NCBI RefSeq assembly: GCF_009660225.1
Contig: NZ_CP045920.1
Coordinates: 682,001 to 746,000, forward strand
Reading direction: 5' to 3'
DNA from: Pseudactinotalea sp. HY158
GTDB taxonomy: Bacteria; Actinomycetota; Actinomycetes; Actinomycetales; Beutenbergiaceae
Length of the DNA stretch: 64,000 bases
The position numbers and the translations under genes are program-made. Below are positions 26,548 to 35,954 of the stretch, in pieces. How positions within the stretch are numbered: the first letter of the stretch is position 1; each line of letters begins with the position of its first letter. The notes beneath the pieces were generated by a model. It had not been told where the DNA came from. It searched no databases and was given only the letters and a program-made list of their open reading frames with translations.

Positions 26548-28499
26548 CACCGGCCCCCCATCGCCCGCACCTGGTGCTGGTAGGAGAACACGAGACCGTG
26601 CTGATCGATGGCGATCCGCTCGGTCGGCTCGCCCCGCTTGCCCGTGAGGGGATCGGCACCGAACACCTTGACGTCCTCGATGAGGTCGAGGCCGGGCAGA
26701 CGCTGCAGCACGGCGTAGACCTCGCCCGCCTGCACGGGCCGCCCGAACGGCCACCCCGTGGCGTCGGGACCGCCGGTGAGCGGATCGAAATAGTAGTTGA
26801 GCGCGCGGACCGCCTCGGCCTCGAGCCGGGCGGAATCGGCCCGCGGGCGCGCCAGGATCCGCGCCACCACCGTGACCCCCTGGTAGAACGGCGGCTCCAC
26901 GAGTAGCCGCGCACCGATCGGCCGCCGCTCGTCGAGATACGACGAGATCCGCGCGAGCGCCCGTTCGGAGGGGATGAGATCCTCGAGCGCCAGCCGGCCC
27001 TGGTCGTCGGCGACGGCGGCGGGCACGACGAGCAGGCGCACCCCGCCGCGGTCGTCCTCGCCATCGGCGACGACGCAGCGCACCCGGGCGATCGACGGCG
27101 CCGCCTGCCGCGCGAGCTCCTCGTAGTCCTCCGCGGTCACCGCCCGGTCTCGGGTGCGCAGGGTGATCGGCCCGCGGATCATGGCCTGATCGACGGTCTC
27201 GGTGGCCACGCCACCGAAGCCGGCACGCCGGTTCTCCACCCGGCTCACGAGCGGAATGAGGTCGCTCATGACCACGACGGTCCGGGCGGCCACGTTTCCG
27301 CGCGGCCCGCCGCCGGTGCGGTAGGAGGGAACCCGCATCGGCGCACCCTTGGGCGGAGTGTCCCCGTAGGTTCGCAGGGAGCCGTCCGCCTCCCGCACCG
27401 CGGGCGGGAAGTGGAGCTCCCCGGTGGCCCGGTCGAGCCGGAACACGGTCGCGGAGGCGTCGAGGCCGGCGAAGGAGTCGACCTCGGTCCACTCCCGCCA
27501 GCCGGAGCCGGCCGCCACCTCGAGCACGAACGGGCCGTCGCCGGGAACGACCGGTGCGTGGGCGAGCCGGAACACCTGGCCGGGGGTGCCCTCCGACAGC
27601 CCGAGGATCTCCTCGGTGATCGTCTCGGCGTGCACGGCGGGCACGGTCCCGCCGACCGTCACGGCGTTCATCGCGGCGATCGTCGGGGAGGCGCTGTACG
27701 TGGGATAGCCCGGATCCGGCTCGATCACGCGGCACCGCAGCCAGCCGGCGCGCTCGCCGGCGATGACCGAGGTCTCGTGCAGGGCCGGCAGGTGCAGGAC
27801 CACCTCGCCGGACCGGTTGAGCCCGCCCGTGCCGTCCGAGTCGAGCTCGCACTCACGCCACCCGCCCTCGGCCCACGCCTCCCAGCGCAGCGGCGGGAAC
27901 CGCGGGTCCACCCCGCGTCCCTCGACCTGGGCGTCGATGTGGATCGACACGATGCAGCCCGGGGCCGCGTCGTCGAGGCCGACGAGCAGCGCGTCGCCGA
28001 CGCGCGGCGGGGCGGGGGTGAACGCGGAGAACCGATCCCCCTCGCGCAGGTTCGCATCCCGGGAGGAGGGGTCGCCGTCCGCCTGTTCGACGAGCACGTG
28101 CGCGAGGGTGCGGGGCGGAACCACGAGATCGTGGGTCGTGGCGAACACCACGGGATCCTCGTTCTCCTCGCGGGGCGTGCATGCCGCCGTCCCCGCGGGA
28201 ATGCGGACCTCCTCCGGCTGGGGCGCCGAGAGCCAGTACGTCAGGTCGGCCCGGGCCGCCGACGGCGGCTGCAGCTGCACGCCGATGAGCTCGAGGAACG
28301 TGACGAAGAGCCGGTCGGGCACGCGGTTGAGCCGGTAGGAGAGCTCGTCGACCATGTGCGCGAAGGTCTCCACGAGGGTCACGCCGGGGTCGGACACGTT
28401 GTGGTCGGTCCATTCCGGGCAGGTCGCCTGGATGCGCCGCTTGGCGTCGTCGACCAGGTCCTGGAACCGGCGATCGTCGAGATGGGGCGTGGGCAGCAT
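26547..28499 (-). CDS. CIS baseplate J-like wedge protein
   Basis: A 650-residue baseplate assembly protein of the gpJ/Afp11 family, the main wedge arm that links the hub to the sheath. The start LPTPHLDDRRFQDLVDDAKR and the segment WTDHNVSDPGVTLVETFAHM (about residues 30-50) are typical of the long form found in CIS loci. The C-terminal half has the J-type domain with AVTAEDYEELARQAAPSIARV. The next gene upstream (gp25-like) ends 2 bp before this ATG. Confidence 0.92.
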   Translation of the reverse strand: MLPTPHLDDRRFQDLVDDAKRRIQATCPEWTDHNVSDPGVTLVETFAHMVDELSYRLNRVPDRLFVTFLELIGVQLQPPSAARADLTYWLSAPQPEEVRIPAGTAACTPREENEDPVVFATTHDLVVPPRTLAHVLVEQADGDPSSRDANLREGDRFSAFTPAPPRVGDALLVGLDDAAPGCIVSIHIDAQVEGRGVDPRFPPLRWEAWAEGGWRECELDSDGTGGLNRSGEVVLHLPALHETSVIAGERAGWLRCRVIEPDPGYPTYSASPTIAAMNAVTVGGTVPAVHAETITEEILGLSEGTPGQVFRLAHAPVVPGDGPFVLEVAAGSGWREWTEVDSFAGLDASATVFRLDRATGELHFPPAVREADGSLRTYGDTPPKGAPMRVPSYRTGGGPRGNVAARTVVVMSDLIPLVSRVENRRAGFGGVATETVDQAMIRGPITLRTRDRAVTAEDYEELARQAAPSIARVRCVVADGEDDRGGVRLLVVPAAVADDQGRLALEDLIPSERALARISSYLDERRPIGARLLVEPPFYQGVTVVARILARPRADSARLEAEAVRALNYYFDPLTGGPDATGWPFGRPVQAGEVYAVLQRLPGLDLIEDVKVFGADPLTGKRGEPTERIAIDQHGLVFSYQHQVRAMGGR

Positions 28500-28501
28500 G
28501 A

Positions 28502-28906
28502 TCAGGCCTCCTCGTGGTCGGGGATGACGTAGAACGGGAACACCAGGTTGCGCGGGTCGTTGCTCCCGCGCAGGGAGTAGCTGATGTCGATGTAGAGCAC
28601 CCCGGAGGCCGCGGCGTCGAACCTCACCGTGACCCCCTCGAGGTCGATCCGCGGCTCCCAGCGTTCGAGGGCGACCCGGACCGCGTAGGCGATGTCCCCG
28701 GCGGTCCCCGCGTCGGCGGGGGCGAACACGTAGTCGTGCACCCCGCAGCCGAACTCGGGGCGCATCGGCCGCTCGCCCGGAGCGGTGGCCAGGATGAGGC
28801 GGATGCTCTCCTCGATCTCGTTCTCGCCCGAGGTGAGCGCGATGCTCCCGGTGCGGCTCGTGCGCACCGGGAACGCCCAGCCGGAGCCGATGAAGTCCTC
28901 TGCCAT
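28502..28906 (-). CDS. GPW/gp25-family baseplate wedge protein
   Basis: A small baseplate wedge protein (134 residues), equivalent to T4 gp25, P2 gpW and Afp9, which starts sheath polymerisation. It shows the family EIEESIRLILATAPGERPMRPEFGCG stretch (residues 30-55), including the EPR-like core, and a late YIDISYSLRGSNDPRNLVFPFY. It sits 10 bp after the VgrG-like gene and 2 bp before the J gene. Confidence 0.93.
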   Translation of the reverse strand: MAEDFIGSGWAFPVRTSRTGSIALTSGENEIEESIRLILATAPGERPMRPEFGCGVHDYVFAPADAGTAGDIAYAVRVALERWEPRIDLEGVTVRFDAAASGVLYIDISYSLRGSNDPRNLVFPFYVIPDHEEA

Positions 28907-28916
28907 CTCAGCCCTC

Positions 28917-30710
28917 CTAGTTGATCCGCACGATCGACCCGCGCACGACCGTCTGCCCGCTCGAGCTCAACTCGGCCGACGCGTTTCCCTTGACGGTCGC
29001 GGTCGCCTGCGCCTCGACCGCCACCGTCGAACCGGTGAGCTTGGCGGCGCCCGTCGCCTCCATGGTCAGGCCGGCGTTCGCCTTGATCGCCACGTCCATC
29101 CCGGCCAGCGAGAGCTTCTGCTTCGACTCGATCGCGATGGCGCCGTCCGCCTTGATGTCGATCGGCCCCGTGGATGCGAGCTCGATCCCGCCCTGCGGGG
29201 ACTGCGTGAGGATGAGGCGCTGGTCGGAGTTCTTCGTGGCGATCGTGAGCGTCGCCCCGCCCTCGTCCTCGAACATCTCGATGAACATCCCCGTGCGGGA
29301 GGTGAACGACCGGCGGATCACCTGCCCGCGGGAGTTGAGGGTCTGGGGCCATCCGGTGAGCGGCTGGTCCTTGCCGTTGTACAGGCCCCCGAGCACGTAC
29401 GGGGACTGGGCGTCCCCGTCCGCGAAGGCCACGAGCACCTCGTCGTTCACCTCGGGAAGCACGACACCGCCGCGCTTCGCGCCCGCGCCGGTCTGCATCA
29501 CCCGCGCCCACCAGCTCTGTTCGGCGTCGTCGAGCGTCGGGAACTTGACTCGTACGCGGCCGTGCTTCTCAGGGTCGTTCAAGTCGGTCACGATCGCCGG
29601 CAGCAGGCCTCGATGAGCCGGATGCTCCGTGGCCGCGGCGCCGTTCCCGGCGGAGACGACGCCGTAGCCGGACCGCTCCGAGGCGGCGGCCACCGTCACG
29701 TCCGTGACGTAGCCGTTCACTGCATCGAACGTGTGCCGTGCGGCGGTGAGCGCGTACATGCCGTCGAAGGCGGCGCCCGCACCCTTGAGCGTGATCGCGG
29801 TGCCGGCGTGCAGGGCCGGGTTGCCGCGCAGCCGCGCATCCAGTTCCGCGAAGCCGCCGGCGCGGGCGGCCATCTCCGCCTTCGCGCGGGCCTCCGCCTG
29901 GGCCTGGCTCACGAGGCCGGGGGCACTGAGCAGCTGGGTGCCGCCGCTGCGGCCGAGGGTCGCGGGGCTCTGGCTCAGCTGCGCGCTCGTGGACGCGGCC
30001 GGCGCCCGCCCGACCACGGCCTGCTTCGCCTTGGGGTCCCAGCCGTGGACCTCTGTGTCCTGGACCTGACCGCTCGCGGTCACGGTGCTGCGCAGGTGGA
30101 TGACCTGGTCCGCGACGTCGATCTCGGTCGGGCCGCCCGCCGCCGTGGCGGCCTTCGTGGGCTGGCCGAACGTGAGGGTCGTGCCCTCCATGGCGATGAC
30201 GGCGCCGTGGTCCGCGGCGAGCCGGCACAGGAAGTCCCAATCGGATCGGCCGTCCTGAAGCACGTGCGGGTAGATCGGACCGATCGAGGATGCCTTGCAG
30301 GTGAGCCCGGCCGCCCGCGCGACCGTCGTCGCGATGTCCGAGACCTTCTGGTCCGTGAAACTCGTGACCTTCGTGGCGCCCTGAAGCTTGTGCCGGTGAT
30401 CGAGCCCGCGCACGATCGTGTACTGGCCCCGCGCGTCGATCTCCCGTTCGAGCGCGGTGACGGTCGCGGTGATGAGCGGCTCGGGCGGGCCGGGGCGGCT
30501 CGACTGCACGGCGACCTCGAGTGCGGCCCCGATCTTGATCGAGGCGGTCGAGAGCACCCGGTCGTGCGGATCCGAGAAGCGCAGGTGCACGAGGGCGGGC
30601 AGATGCACCGAGTCGTCGACGTACGCCTCGGTGATGCGCTCGGCGACCTGCGCCGGCAGCGGGCACCCGTCCACCTTGACCACGACGGCGTACGAGAAGC
30701 CCTCAGGCAC
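28917..30710 (-). CDS. VgrG-like spike protein (gpD-gpV fusion)
   Basis: Central spike of the injection device, equivalent to Afp8: an N-terminal gpD/gp27-like hub (about residues 1-360) joined to a gp5/gpV OB-fold and a C-terminal beta-helix. The OB region contains GLLPAIVTDLNDPEKHGRVRV and LPEVNDEVLVAFADGD. The last 130 residues repeat the strand pattern of the needle and end in VVRGSIVRIN. The GTG at 30710 is preferred because GAGGGG lies about 7 nt upstream; the frame opens at a GTG at 30725 with no ribosome site. It overlaps the LysM gene by 8 bp. The PAAR tip is encoded far away at 56146. Confidence 0.92.
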   Translation of the reverse strand: MPEGFSYAVVVKVDGCPLPAQVAERITEAYVDDSVHLPALVHLRFSDPHDRVLSTASIKIGAALEVAVQSSRPGPPEPLITATVTALEREIDARGQYTIVRGLDHRHKLQGATKVTSFTDQKVSDIATTVARAAGLTCKASSIGPIYPHVLQDGRSDWDFLCRLAADHGAVIAMEGTTLTFGQPTKAATAAGGPTEIDVADQVIHLRSTVTASGQVQDTEVHGWDPKAKQAVVGRAPAASTSAQLSQSPATLGRSGGTQLLSAPGLVSQAQAEARAKAEMAARAGGFAELDARLRGNPALHAGTAITLKGAGAAFDGMYALTAARHTFDAVNGYVTDVTVAAASERSGYGVVSAGNGAAATEHPAHRGLLPAIVTDLNDPEKHGRVRVKFPTLDDAEQSWWARVMQTGAGAKRGGVVLPEVNDEVLVAFADGDAQSPYVLGGLYNGKDQPLTGWPQTLNSRGQVIRRSFTSRTGMFIEMFEDEGGATLTIATKNSDQRLILTQSPQGGIELASTGPIDIKADGAIAIESKQKLSLAGMDVAIKANAGLTMEATGAAKLTGSTVAVEAQATATVKGNASAELSSSGQTVVRGSIVRIN

Positions 30711-31488
30711 GGCCGGCCCCCTCACGATCGGCGGGGGCGCCGGTGAGCTCCTCGGCGGCCGGAAGCAGCACGGTGGTGCCGACCCGGACCCGGAACGGGT
30801 CGTCGATGCCGTTGACCTGGGCGACCTTGCGCCACAGTGCGGCCGTGCCGTATTCCTGGTAGGCGAGGGCGGCGAGCGTGTCGCCCTCGACCATGACGTG
30901 GGCGCGCCGGGGAACGAGCCCGCCGGAGGTCGGGTTCTGGCCCGGGGTGCTGCCGGAGAGCTCCTCGAGGGTCAGGGTGACGGCCGCCCGGATCGGCAGG
31001 CCGCCGGAGGAGAACATCGTGTATTTCGCGCTCACCTTCGAGACGTAGGCGAGGAAGCTCGTGATGCCGCCCCAGCGGAACATGACCCACGGCGGGGAGT
31101 CCCGGTCCTGGGAGTGGGAGGACCGGGTGGGCACGCAGCAGCCGAGCAGCAGCTCGACCTTCGACACCACGGAGTTGTCCTGTGTGGCCGAGGCGTCGAG
31201 GAACAACTCCAGGTCGAGCTTCGAGGGTTCGGGGCCCTGATACTGCGGCGGGCCGCTGCTCTGATTGCCCGTTCCGGTCGCCCGGGCCCAACGCGCCGAC
31301 TTCGCCACGGTCAGGTGGGTGGGGTTGAACTGGAAGTCCACCCGCTCGAGCCGCCCGCCGGGCTGGGAGAGGGTGCCGTCACGGGAGGGCTCGTACAGTT
31401 GCAGGTACGCCTTCTCGAACCGGGTCGGCGGCGCGGCGCCGCCGCCCGACCCGGTGGAGGTGGTGACGTTCTGGATCGCTACGGGCAT
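30703..31488 (-). CDS. LysM-domain CIS hub protein
   Basis: A 261-residue protein equivalent to Afp7, which sits between the tube and the VgrG-like spike. The N-terminal part carries the family's KAYLQLYEPSRDG and VDFQFNPTHLTVAKSARW. The C-terminal LysM domain is at about residues 205-250 (HVMVEGDTLAALAYQEYG ... VGTTVLLP). It lies 19 bp after the second tube gene and overlaps the VgrG-like gene. LysM here is structural and need not bind cell wall. Confidence 0.92.
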   Translation of the reverse strand: MPVAIQNVTTSTGSGGGAAPPTRFEKAYLQLYEPSRDGTLSQPGGRLERVDFQFNPTHLTVAKSARWARATGTGNQSSGPPQYQGPEPSKLDLELFLDASATQDNSVVSKVELLLGCCVPTRSSHSQDRDSPPWVMFRWGGITSFLAYVSKVSAKYTMFSSGGLPIRAAVTLTLEELSGSTPGQNPTSGGLVPRRAHVMVEGDTLAALAYQEYGTAALWRKVAQVNGIDDPFRVRVGTTVLLPAAEELTGAPADREGAGRA

Positions 31489-31507
31489 CGTGGTCTCCTT
31501 CGACTCG

Positions 31508-31933
31508 TCACGAGATGAACCCGTGGTGGGCGATCTCGAGGGTCTCGGTCGCGATCTGCGGGGAGTCCGGGCTGAAGGAGGGCCCCGACCAGCGCACCGG
31601 CACCACCCCCTCGAGGCCCCATTGGGCCACGAGGGTTCCGTTCGTGGTCATCGCCTTGATGGTCGCGGTCTGGCGCTGATAGCCGCGGGTGATCCCCGTG
31701 ATCCAGGTCGCGATCCGGCTCGTGTCCGCACCGAGTGGTCGGGTGAGCTTGATCGTGGGGTAACTGATCCGGCTCGGGAACTGCCAGGTGAACTGGTTGT
31801 TCCCGCCCTCCTGATGGGTCTCCAGGGACACCTCGGCGCCCAGGCCCTCGCAGCCCGTGAACGTGCCGAGCTGCTGATTGTCGATGCTCACGAGGAACTG
31901 GATCGTCACCGCGGTGTCGGTGTCTGCGAGCAT
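31508..31933 (-). CDS. CIS inner tube protein, second copy
   Basis: A gp19-like tube protein of 141 residues, probably the Afp5 equivalent that starts the tube on the hub. It shows QFLVSIDNQQLGTFTGCEGLGAEV (residues 10-33), matching the tube family's paired sheets, and a final LEIAHHGF. The ATG at 31933 has AGGAGGTGAG just upstream. It differs clearly from the main tube protein at 35951-36400. Confidence 0.92.
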   Translation of the reverse strand: MLADTDTAVTIQFLVSIDNQQLGTFTGCEGLGAEVSLETHQEGGNNQFTWQFPSRISYPTIKLTRPLGADTSRIATWITGITRGYQRQTATIKAMTTNGTLVAQWGLEGVVPVRWSGPSFSPDSPQIATETLEIAHHGFIS

Positions 31934-31936
31934 GTC

Positions 31937-34900
31937 TCACCTCCTGTCGACGCGGTGCCCGCGCCGTTCCCGGTCGAGCAGGAGCTCCTGGCGCAGCCGC
32001 CGGAGCAGCGGATCGAGCAGTTGGCCGGCGAGCAGGTCGAGTTCCTGCGGCGCCATCTCCGCCCGGGCGGCACCCTCCTCGGCGGTCGGCTGCTGCGACT
32101 CGGGACCACTCGGGGTCCCGGTCGGGGGCGGATCCGCGGGCGCCGCGGTCTCTGGACGTTGCGGTGGCTGTGGCGGCTGCGGCAACGGCCGCGGCGGCGG
32201 CGAGCTCGGCCGTGACGGGCCACGGGCGGGTGCCCGCTGGACGACGTCCAGCGCCTCCGCCGGCCGCGGGGACGGCCTCGCGGTGTGTTGGACCGGGGGC
32301 ACGGGGCCTGCGAGCACGGCGCCCGGGGGCACGGACCGGGCGAGCGATACCGGGCTGTCCGGCGTGAACGACGACGACGCGGAGGGTGAGAGCGGCGCGG
32401 CCGGGGAGAGCGGCGAAGGCGGGGAGGCCGTGTCGGTGGTGAGGGGGAGCGAGGCCGGTTCGTCCAGCGGCGTGCCGGAGCGCTGCAGGGTGGTCATCGC
32501 CCCGGCGAGGGGCAGGCTCGTGCCCGGCGCGAAGAGCAGTGGCCGTGACTCGGGGGCGGTGCGCTGGATCGATGCGGTGCGCGTGAGGAGCGCCGTGGTG
32601 CCGGGTGGCATGGGGCCGGGTGCCGTGGTGCCGGGTGCCGTGGTGCGGGCCGTCCTCGACGACGCGCTCTCCCGGTAGCCCGCGCCACCGGTGGAACGGA
32701 CAACGGTGGACGGTCCGCCGGCGGACAGGCGACCGGTGGGCAGGTCGGCGCGGGTGGTCGGGTCGGGTCGGGCGGCCGGGTCGGCTCGGGTGGCCGGCGC
32801 CGGATCGCCCGGGGCCCGGTCGGTCAGCGCGTGGCCGGTCGGAGCACGGTCGGTCAGGGCCCTGAGCACGACGGGAGCGGGACCCGCTGTGCTCGCCGTG
32901 CCTGCTGTGCCTGCTGTGTGCGGGCGGGTCGATGACGGGGTCACCGCAGCCGTGGCGCGAGGAGTGGGGAGGTGCGCGGCGCGGGCGACGACCGGGGCCC
33001 CGAGCGTGGTGCCGCCGGGGCCTCGGCCGGGAGCACCGCTCGCCGGCGCCGCCGGCGACGTCGCCGGCGAATTGGCTACGCCCGAACGAGCGCTTGCAGA
33101 TGCGGTGGGCGGCCGCGAACCGGGAGGGACGGACGGACCTGTCACGGACGTGTCCGGGGAGCCGGACGGCCGGGACCGTTGCGTCGTTCGTTGCACCCGA
33201 GCGGTGGGGGCGACAGGAGCGGTGGCGGCTGACTGCCCGATCGAGCCGGCCGGGCCGATCGAGCCGTCCAGGCCGATCGGGCCGATCGAGTCGATCGAGC
33301 CGGCCGGGGGGCCGACCGAGGGGCCGGGGCCGGCCGATCCGGACTCGTCGAGCGGGAGGGCCGGCGGGCGATCGGCGAGAATCGCGGCCTCTGCCGCCTC
33401 TGCCGCCTCTGCCGCCTCTGCCGACGCTGAGGACGCTGAGGACGCTGTGGACGCTGAGGACGCTACAGATCGTGAGATCGTGACGTCCGCGGACGGGGCC
33501 GGAGCGCTGGGCCCATCCACGGCGGTGCTCGAACCGGTCGAACCGGTCGAACTGGTCGAATCAGCCGAATCAGTCGAACTGGCGGAACTGGTCGCATCGC
33601 GGGAACTCGCAGCCCCCGTCGAACCGGGCGCGACCGAGCGTGCGACGGGGAGGCCGGGCGACGAGCCCGATACGGAGCCGGGTGTCGAGGTCGACGCTGA
33701 GCCCGGGCTCCGTCGAGGTTCCCCAAGCGATCGCGATCCAGTCGTTGGACGGGTGGAACGGGGCGGCACCGGCGGAGACACTGCCGGGGCTCCGTGCCCG
33801 GACGTGGGGAAGGGTGCGGCCCCGGAGACGTCCGGGGTCGTCGCGGAGCGCTGCACCGGCATTCGGGTGGAGATGGTCGGCGTGGCGGGGGAGTTGCCGG
33901 CCGGGACGGCCGGGACGCCGGTGACGGGGATCGCTCGCGTTCCCGGAAGCGATATCGCGGTGGACCGCGGCGGGAACACCTGGCTCTCGCCGGGCCCTGC
34001 AGCTGCCTCGGAAGCCGGCGACTCGGGCGCAGGTGGCTCGAAAGCCGGCGGCACAGCGGGTGCCGGCACAGCCGACGCGGGCACCACCGCCGATTCGGTC
34101 GCGGCGGAGCCCCTGCTCCGCTGTACGGGAGGCTGCAGCAGGGTCTGGTCGGCGGGGTCCGGCGCGCCGGGTGGCTCCACGCGCACCACGGCAGCGCTCG
34201 CGTCCGCAGGGGTCCCGGCGACCCGGGCGACCTCGACAGCGCCGGCGATCCCGGCCGACTCCGCTCGGCGCTGCACCGGGGCCGGAGTGGCCGGAGCGGC
34301 CGGCACGGACGCCACGTGGGCACTCGGGGTGCTGGATGCCCGGGCAGGCCCGGGACCCGAGTGCTCCGGCGCGGGGGAGCGCTGCGCGGGTACGTCCAGG
34401 GTGGGCTTCTGCTGGGTGGGATTCTTCGGGGTGGGCACGTGCCGGGGGGCCGGAGCGCTCGGGCGCAGGGGCGCGCCGAGACCGGGAGCGTGCGGCCGGG
34501 AGGGGTCGACCCGGGGGAGCGGAGGCCGGTCCGCGGCGCTGCGCTGGGCGGCCGGACCCGACCGCTCCGTGGGTGCGCCGAGGACCGGCGCGGCATCGAC
34601 CGGTGCGATCGGCACATCCGTCTGCCCGGTGAGCGCGGCCTGGGCCGCGACGGCCGCGATATCGCCGAGCGACATCGCCGTCACGGGGCCGGCCTGCTCG
34701 ACCGAACGCTGAACCGGCTGCCCCGGCTGAACCGGCTGCCCCGGGGGCGTGGCGGCGGTCGGGGTCGAGGACGTGCTCCGCCCGGGGTGGCCGGTGCCGT
34801 CCTCCGCTGCGAGCTCGGCGGGACCGTGGACGCCGGGGGAGGGCGCCAGGGTGAGTTCCTCCCCGGTGGGGTAGCTCGTGCGGGGGAGGGCCGTCGTCCC

Positions 34901-35341
34901 TGCGCTCAGGAACGGCGACCGCAGCGCGAGCGGGTCGCGGCGCGCCACGGCGGGCGAGACACTGCGGCTCACGACCGGCACGTCCACCTCACGGGCGGTG
35001 ACGGCGGTGGCGGACTCCGCGGCCGTTCCGAGGCCGACCCCGTCGCCGTCGACGACGCCCGCGGGACCGGACGAGGAGACGAGGTGACTCATCGTGCCGG
35101 TGACCAGCGGGGAACGGCCGAGGGTCGTCCAGGACGAGCCCCCGAGTTCCATGGACGCGGACGGCGCGAGCGAACGCTGCAACGGCGGCAGGTGCGCCCA
35201 CCCCATCGGGGGCGGCCCAGCCGGTCCAGCGGGCATAGTGGGCTCGGTCGGCCCAGCGGGCCCAGTGCCGGGCATGCGGGAACCGGCGGGCTGGGCGCCG
35301 CCCGAGGGCTCCTCCGTCCGCCTCTGCCAGGGCCAGCGCAT
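31937..35341 (-). CDS. Giant disordered VQR-repeat protein of the CIS operon
   Basis: A 1134-residue protein, almost entirely Pro, Ser, Ala, Thr and Gly, with no predicted fold except the ends. A short motif of the form (P/V)VQRS or similar recurs about a dozen times (for example PVQRSVEQ, PVQRRAES, PVQRSRGS, TLQRSGTP). The last 45 residues are helical and charged (QELDLLAGQLLDPLLRRLRQ). The ATG overlaps the DUF6760 stop by one base and the second tube gene follows 3 bp later. In Afp-like loci the tape-measure protein is the long conserved-position gene; this one is a candidate for that role, or for lumen cargo or scaffold. All roles are inferred. Confidence 0.7.
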   Translation of the reverse strand: MRWPWQRRTEEPSGGAQPAGSRMPGTGPAGPTEPTMPAGPAGPPPMGWAHLPPLQRSLAPSASMELGGSSWTTLGRSPLVTGTMSHLVSSSGPAGVVDGDGVGLGTAAESATAVTAREVDVPVVSRSVSPAVARRDPLALRSPFLSAGTTALPRTSYPTGEELTLAPSPGVHGPAELAAEDGTGHPGRSTSSTPTAATPPGQPVQPGQPVQRSVEQAGPVTAMSLGDIAAVAAQAALTGQTDVPIAPVDAAPVLGAPTERSGPAAQRSAADRPPLPRVDPSRPHAPGLGAPLRPSAPAPRHVPTPKNPTQQKPTLDVPAQRSPAPEHSGPGPARASSTPSAHVASVPAAPATPAPVQRRAESAGIAGAVEVARVAGTPADASAAVVRVEPPGAPDPADQTLLQPPVQRSRGSAATESAVVPASAVPAPAVPPAFEPPAPESPASEAAAGPGESQVFPPRSTAISLPGTRAIPVTGVPAVPAGNSPATPTISTRMPVQRSATTPDVSGAAPFPTSGHGAPAVSPPVPPRSTRPTTGSRSLGEPRRSPGSASTSTPGSVSGSSPGLPVARSVAPGSTGAASSRDATSSASSTDSADSTSSTGSTGSSTAVDGPSAPAPSADVTISRSVASSASTASSASSASAEAAEAAEAAEAAILADRPPALPLDESGSAGPGPSVGPPAGSIDSIGPIGLDGSIGPAGSIGQSAATAPVAPTARVQRTTQRSRPSGSPDTSVTGPSVPPGSRPPTASASARSGVANSPATSPAAPASGAPGRGPGGTTLGAPVVARAAHLPTPRATAAVTPSSTRPHTAGTAGTASTAGPAPVVLRALTDRAPTGHALTDRAPGDPAPATRADPAARPDPTTRADLPTGRLSAGGPSTVVRSTGGAGYRESASSRTARTTAPGTTAPGPMPPGTTALLTRTASIQRTAPESRPLLFAPGTSLPLAGAMTTLQRSGTPLDEPASLPLTTDTASPPSPLSPAAPLSPSASSSFTPDSPVSLARSVPPGAVLAGPVPPVQHTARPSPRPAEALDVVQRAPARGPSRPSSPPPRPLPQPPQPPQRPETAAPADPPPTGTPSGPESQQPTAEEGAARAEMAPQELDLLAGQLLDPLLRRLRQELLLDRERRGHRVDRR

Positions 35342-35499
35342 CAGACCTCCTGCGACATCCGCCGGTTGATGGCCGCGATCTCGTGCACGTAGCGCAGCCG
35401 CTGGCCGTGCTCGAGATCGAGGATGTCATCCTGCGGCCAATGGAAGTGATAAGCCACGTACGCGACCTCCTCGTAGATCTGCTTGGGCGCGTACGTCAC
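35341..35499 (-). CDS. DUF6760-family small CIS protein
   Basis: A 52-residue protein starting at GTG 35499. It reads YAPKQIYEEVAYVAYHFHWP near the start and DILDLEHGQRLRYVHEIA in the middle, matching the small DUF6760 proteins found in actinobacterial CIS loci between the tube and hub genes. The pattern also resembles the small gp43-type partners of phage tail chaperones. The start overlaps the previous stop by 4 bp (GTGA), and its own stop overlaps the giant protein start by one base. The longer upstream open frame is a shadow. Confidence 0.8.
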   Translation of the reverse strand: MTYAPKQIYEEVAYVAYHFHWPQDDILDLEHGQRLRYVHEIAAINRRMSQEV

Positions 35500-35954
35500 G
35501 ATTCCCCCAGGCGACCGTCCGAGAGATCGAGGGTGAACCGGTGTGAGCAGTCCGGGCACGTGACGGCCGCCCGGGTGTGCCCCTCGGTGTTGACCCGCCG
35601 GTAGAGGTCCTGCAGGAACGCGACGTCGGAGGCGAACATGTTCTCCACCACCGACGGGCCCAGGCTGCCGAGGGTCCCGAGCGAGGTCACGACCCGCCCG
35701 AGCAGCACGACGGTGGTGAACGCCGGATTCTCCTGAACACGGGCGTCGTAGGCGGGCATGAGCTCGTCCCGGGCCGTGGCCAGGCGCATCGTGCCCTCCC
35801 GGTGCAGGACCCCGTCCGCATCGAGATACCCCCGCGGCAGCACGAAGTCGAACTCCGTGCGCAGGGTCTCCCGCGGCGAGGGCTCCGACTGCACGGATTG
35901 GACCGGGAGTGCAGTCGGAGCCTCGGCGAGCTCCGGAGGGGAGCCTCGTCTCAC
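35496..35954 (-). CDS. T4 baseplate-hub-chaperone-like protein with a Cys pair
   Basis: A 152-residue protein with the pattern of the gp26/gp51-like family placed after tube genes in CIS loci (FDFVLPRGYLDADGVLHREG, residues 35-54; MRLATARDEL). Near the C terminus a CPDC pair occurs in a short segment that could be a degenerate zinc site. It overlaps the tube gene by 4 bp and the DUF6760 gene by 4 bp. The role would be assembly help for the tube or hub rather than a structural part. Confidence 0.7.
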   Translation of the reverse strand: MRRGSPPELAEAPTALPVQSVQSEPSPRETLRTEFDFVLPRGYLDADGVLHREGTMRLATARDELMPAYDARVQENPAFTTVVLLGRVVTSLGTLGSLGPSVVENMFASDVAFLQDLYRRVNTEGHTRAAVTCPDCSHRFTLDLSDGRLGES

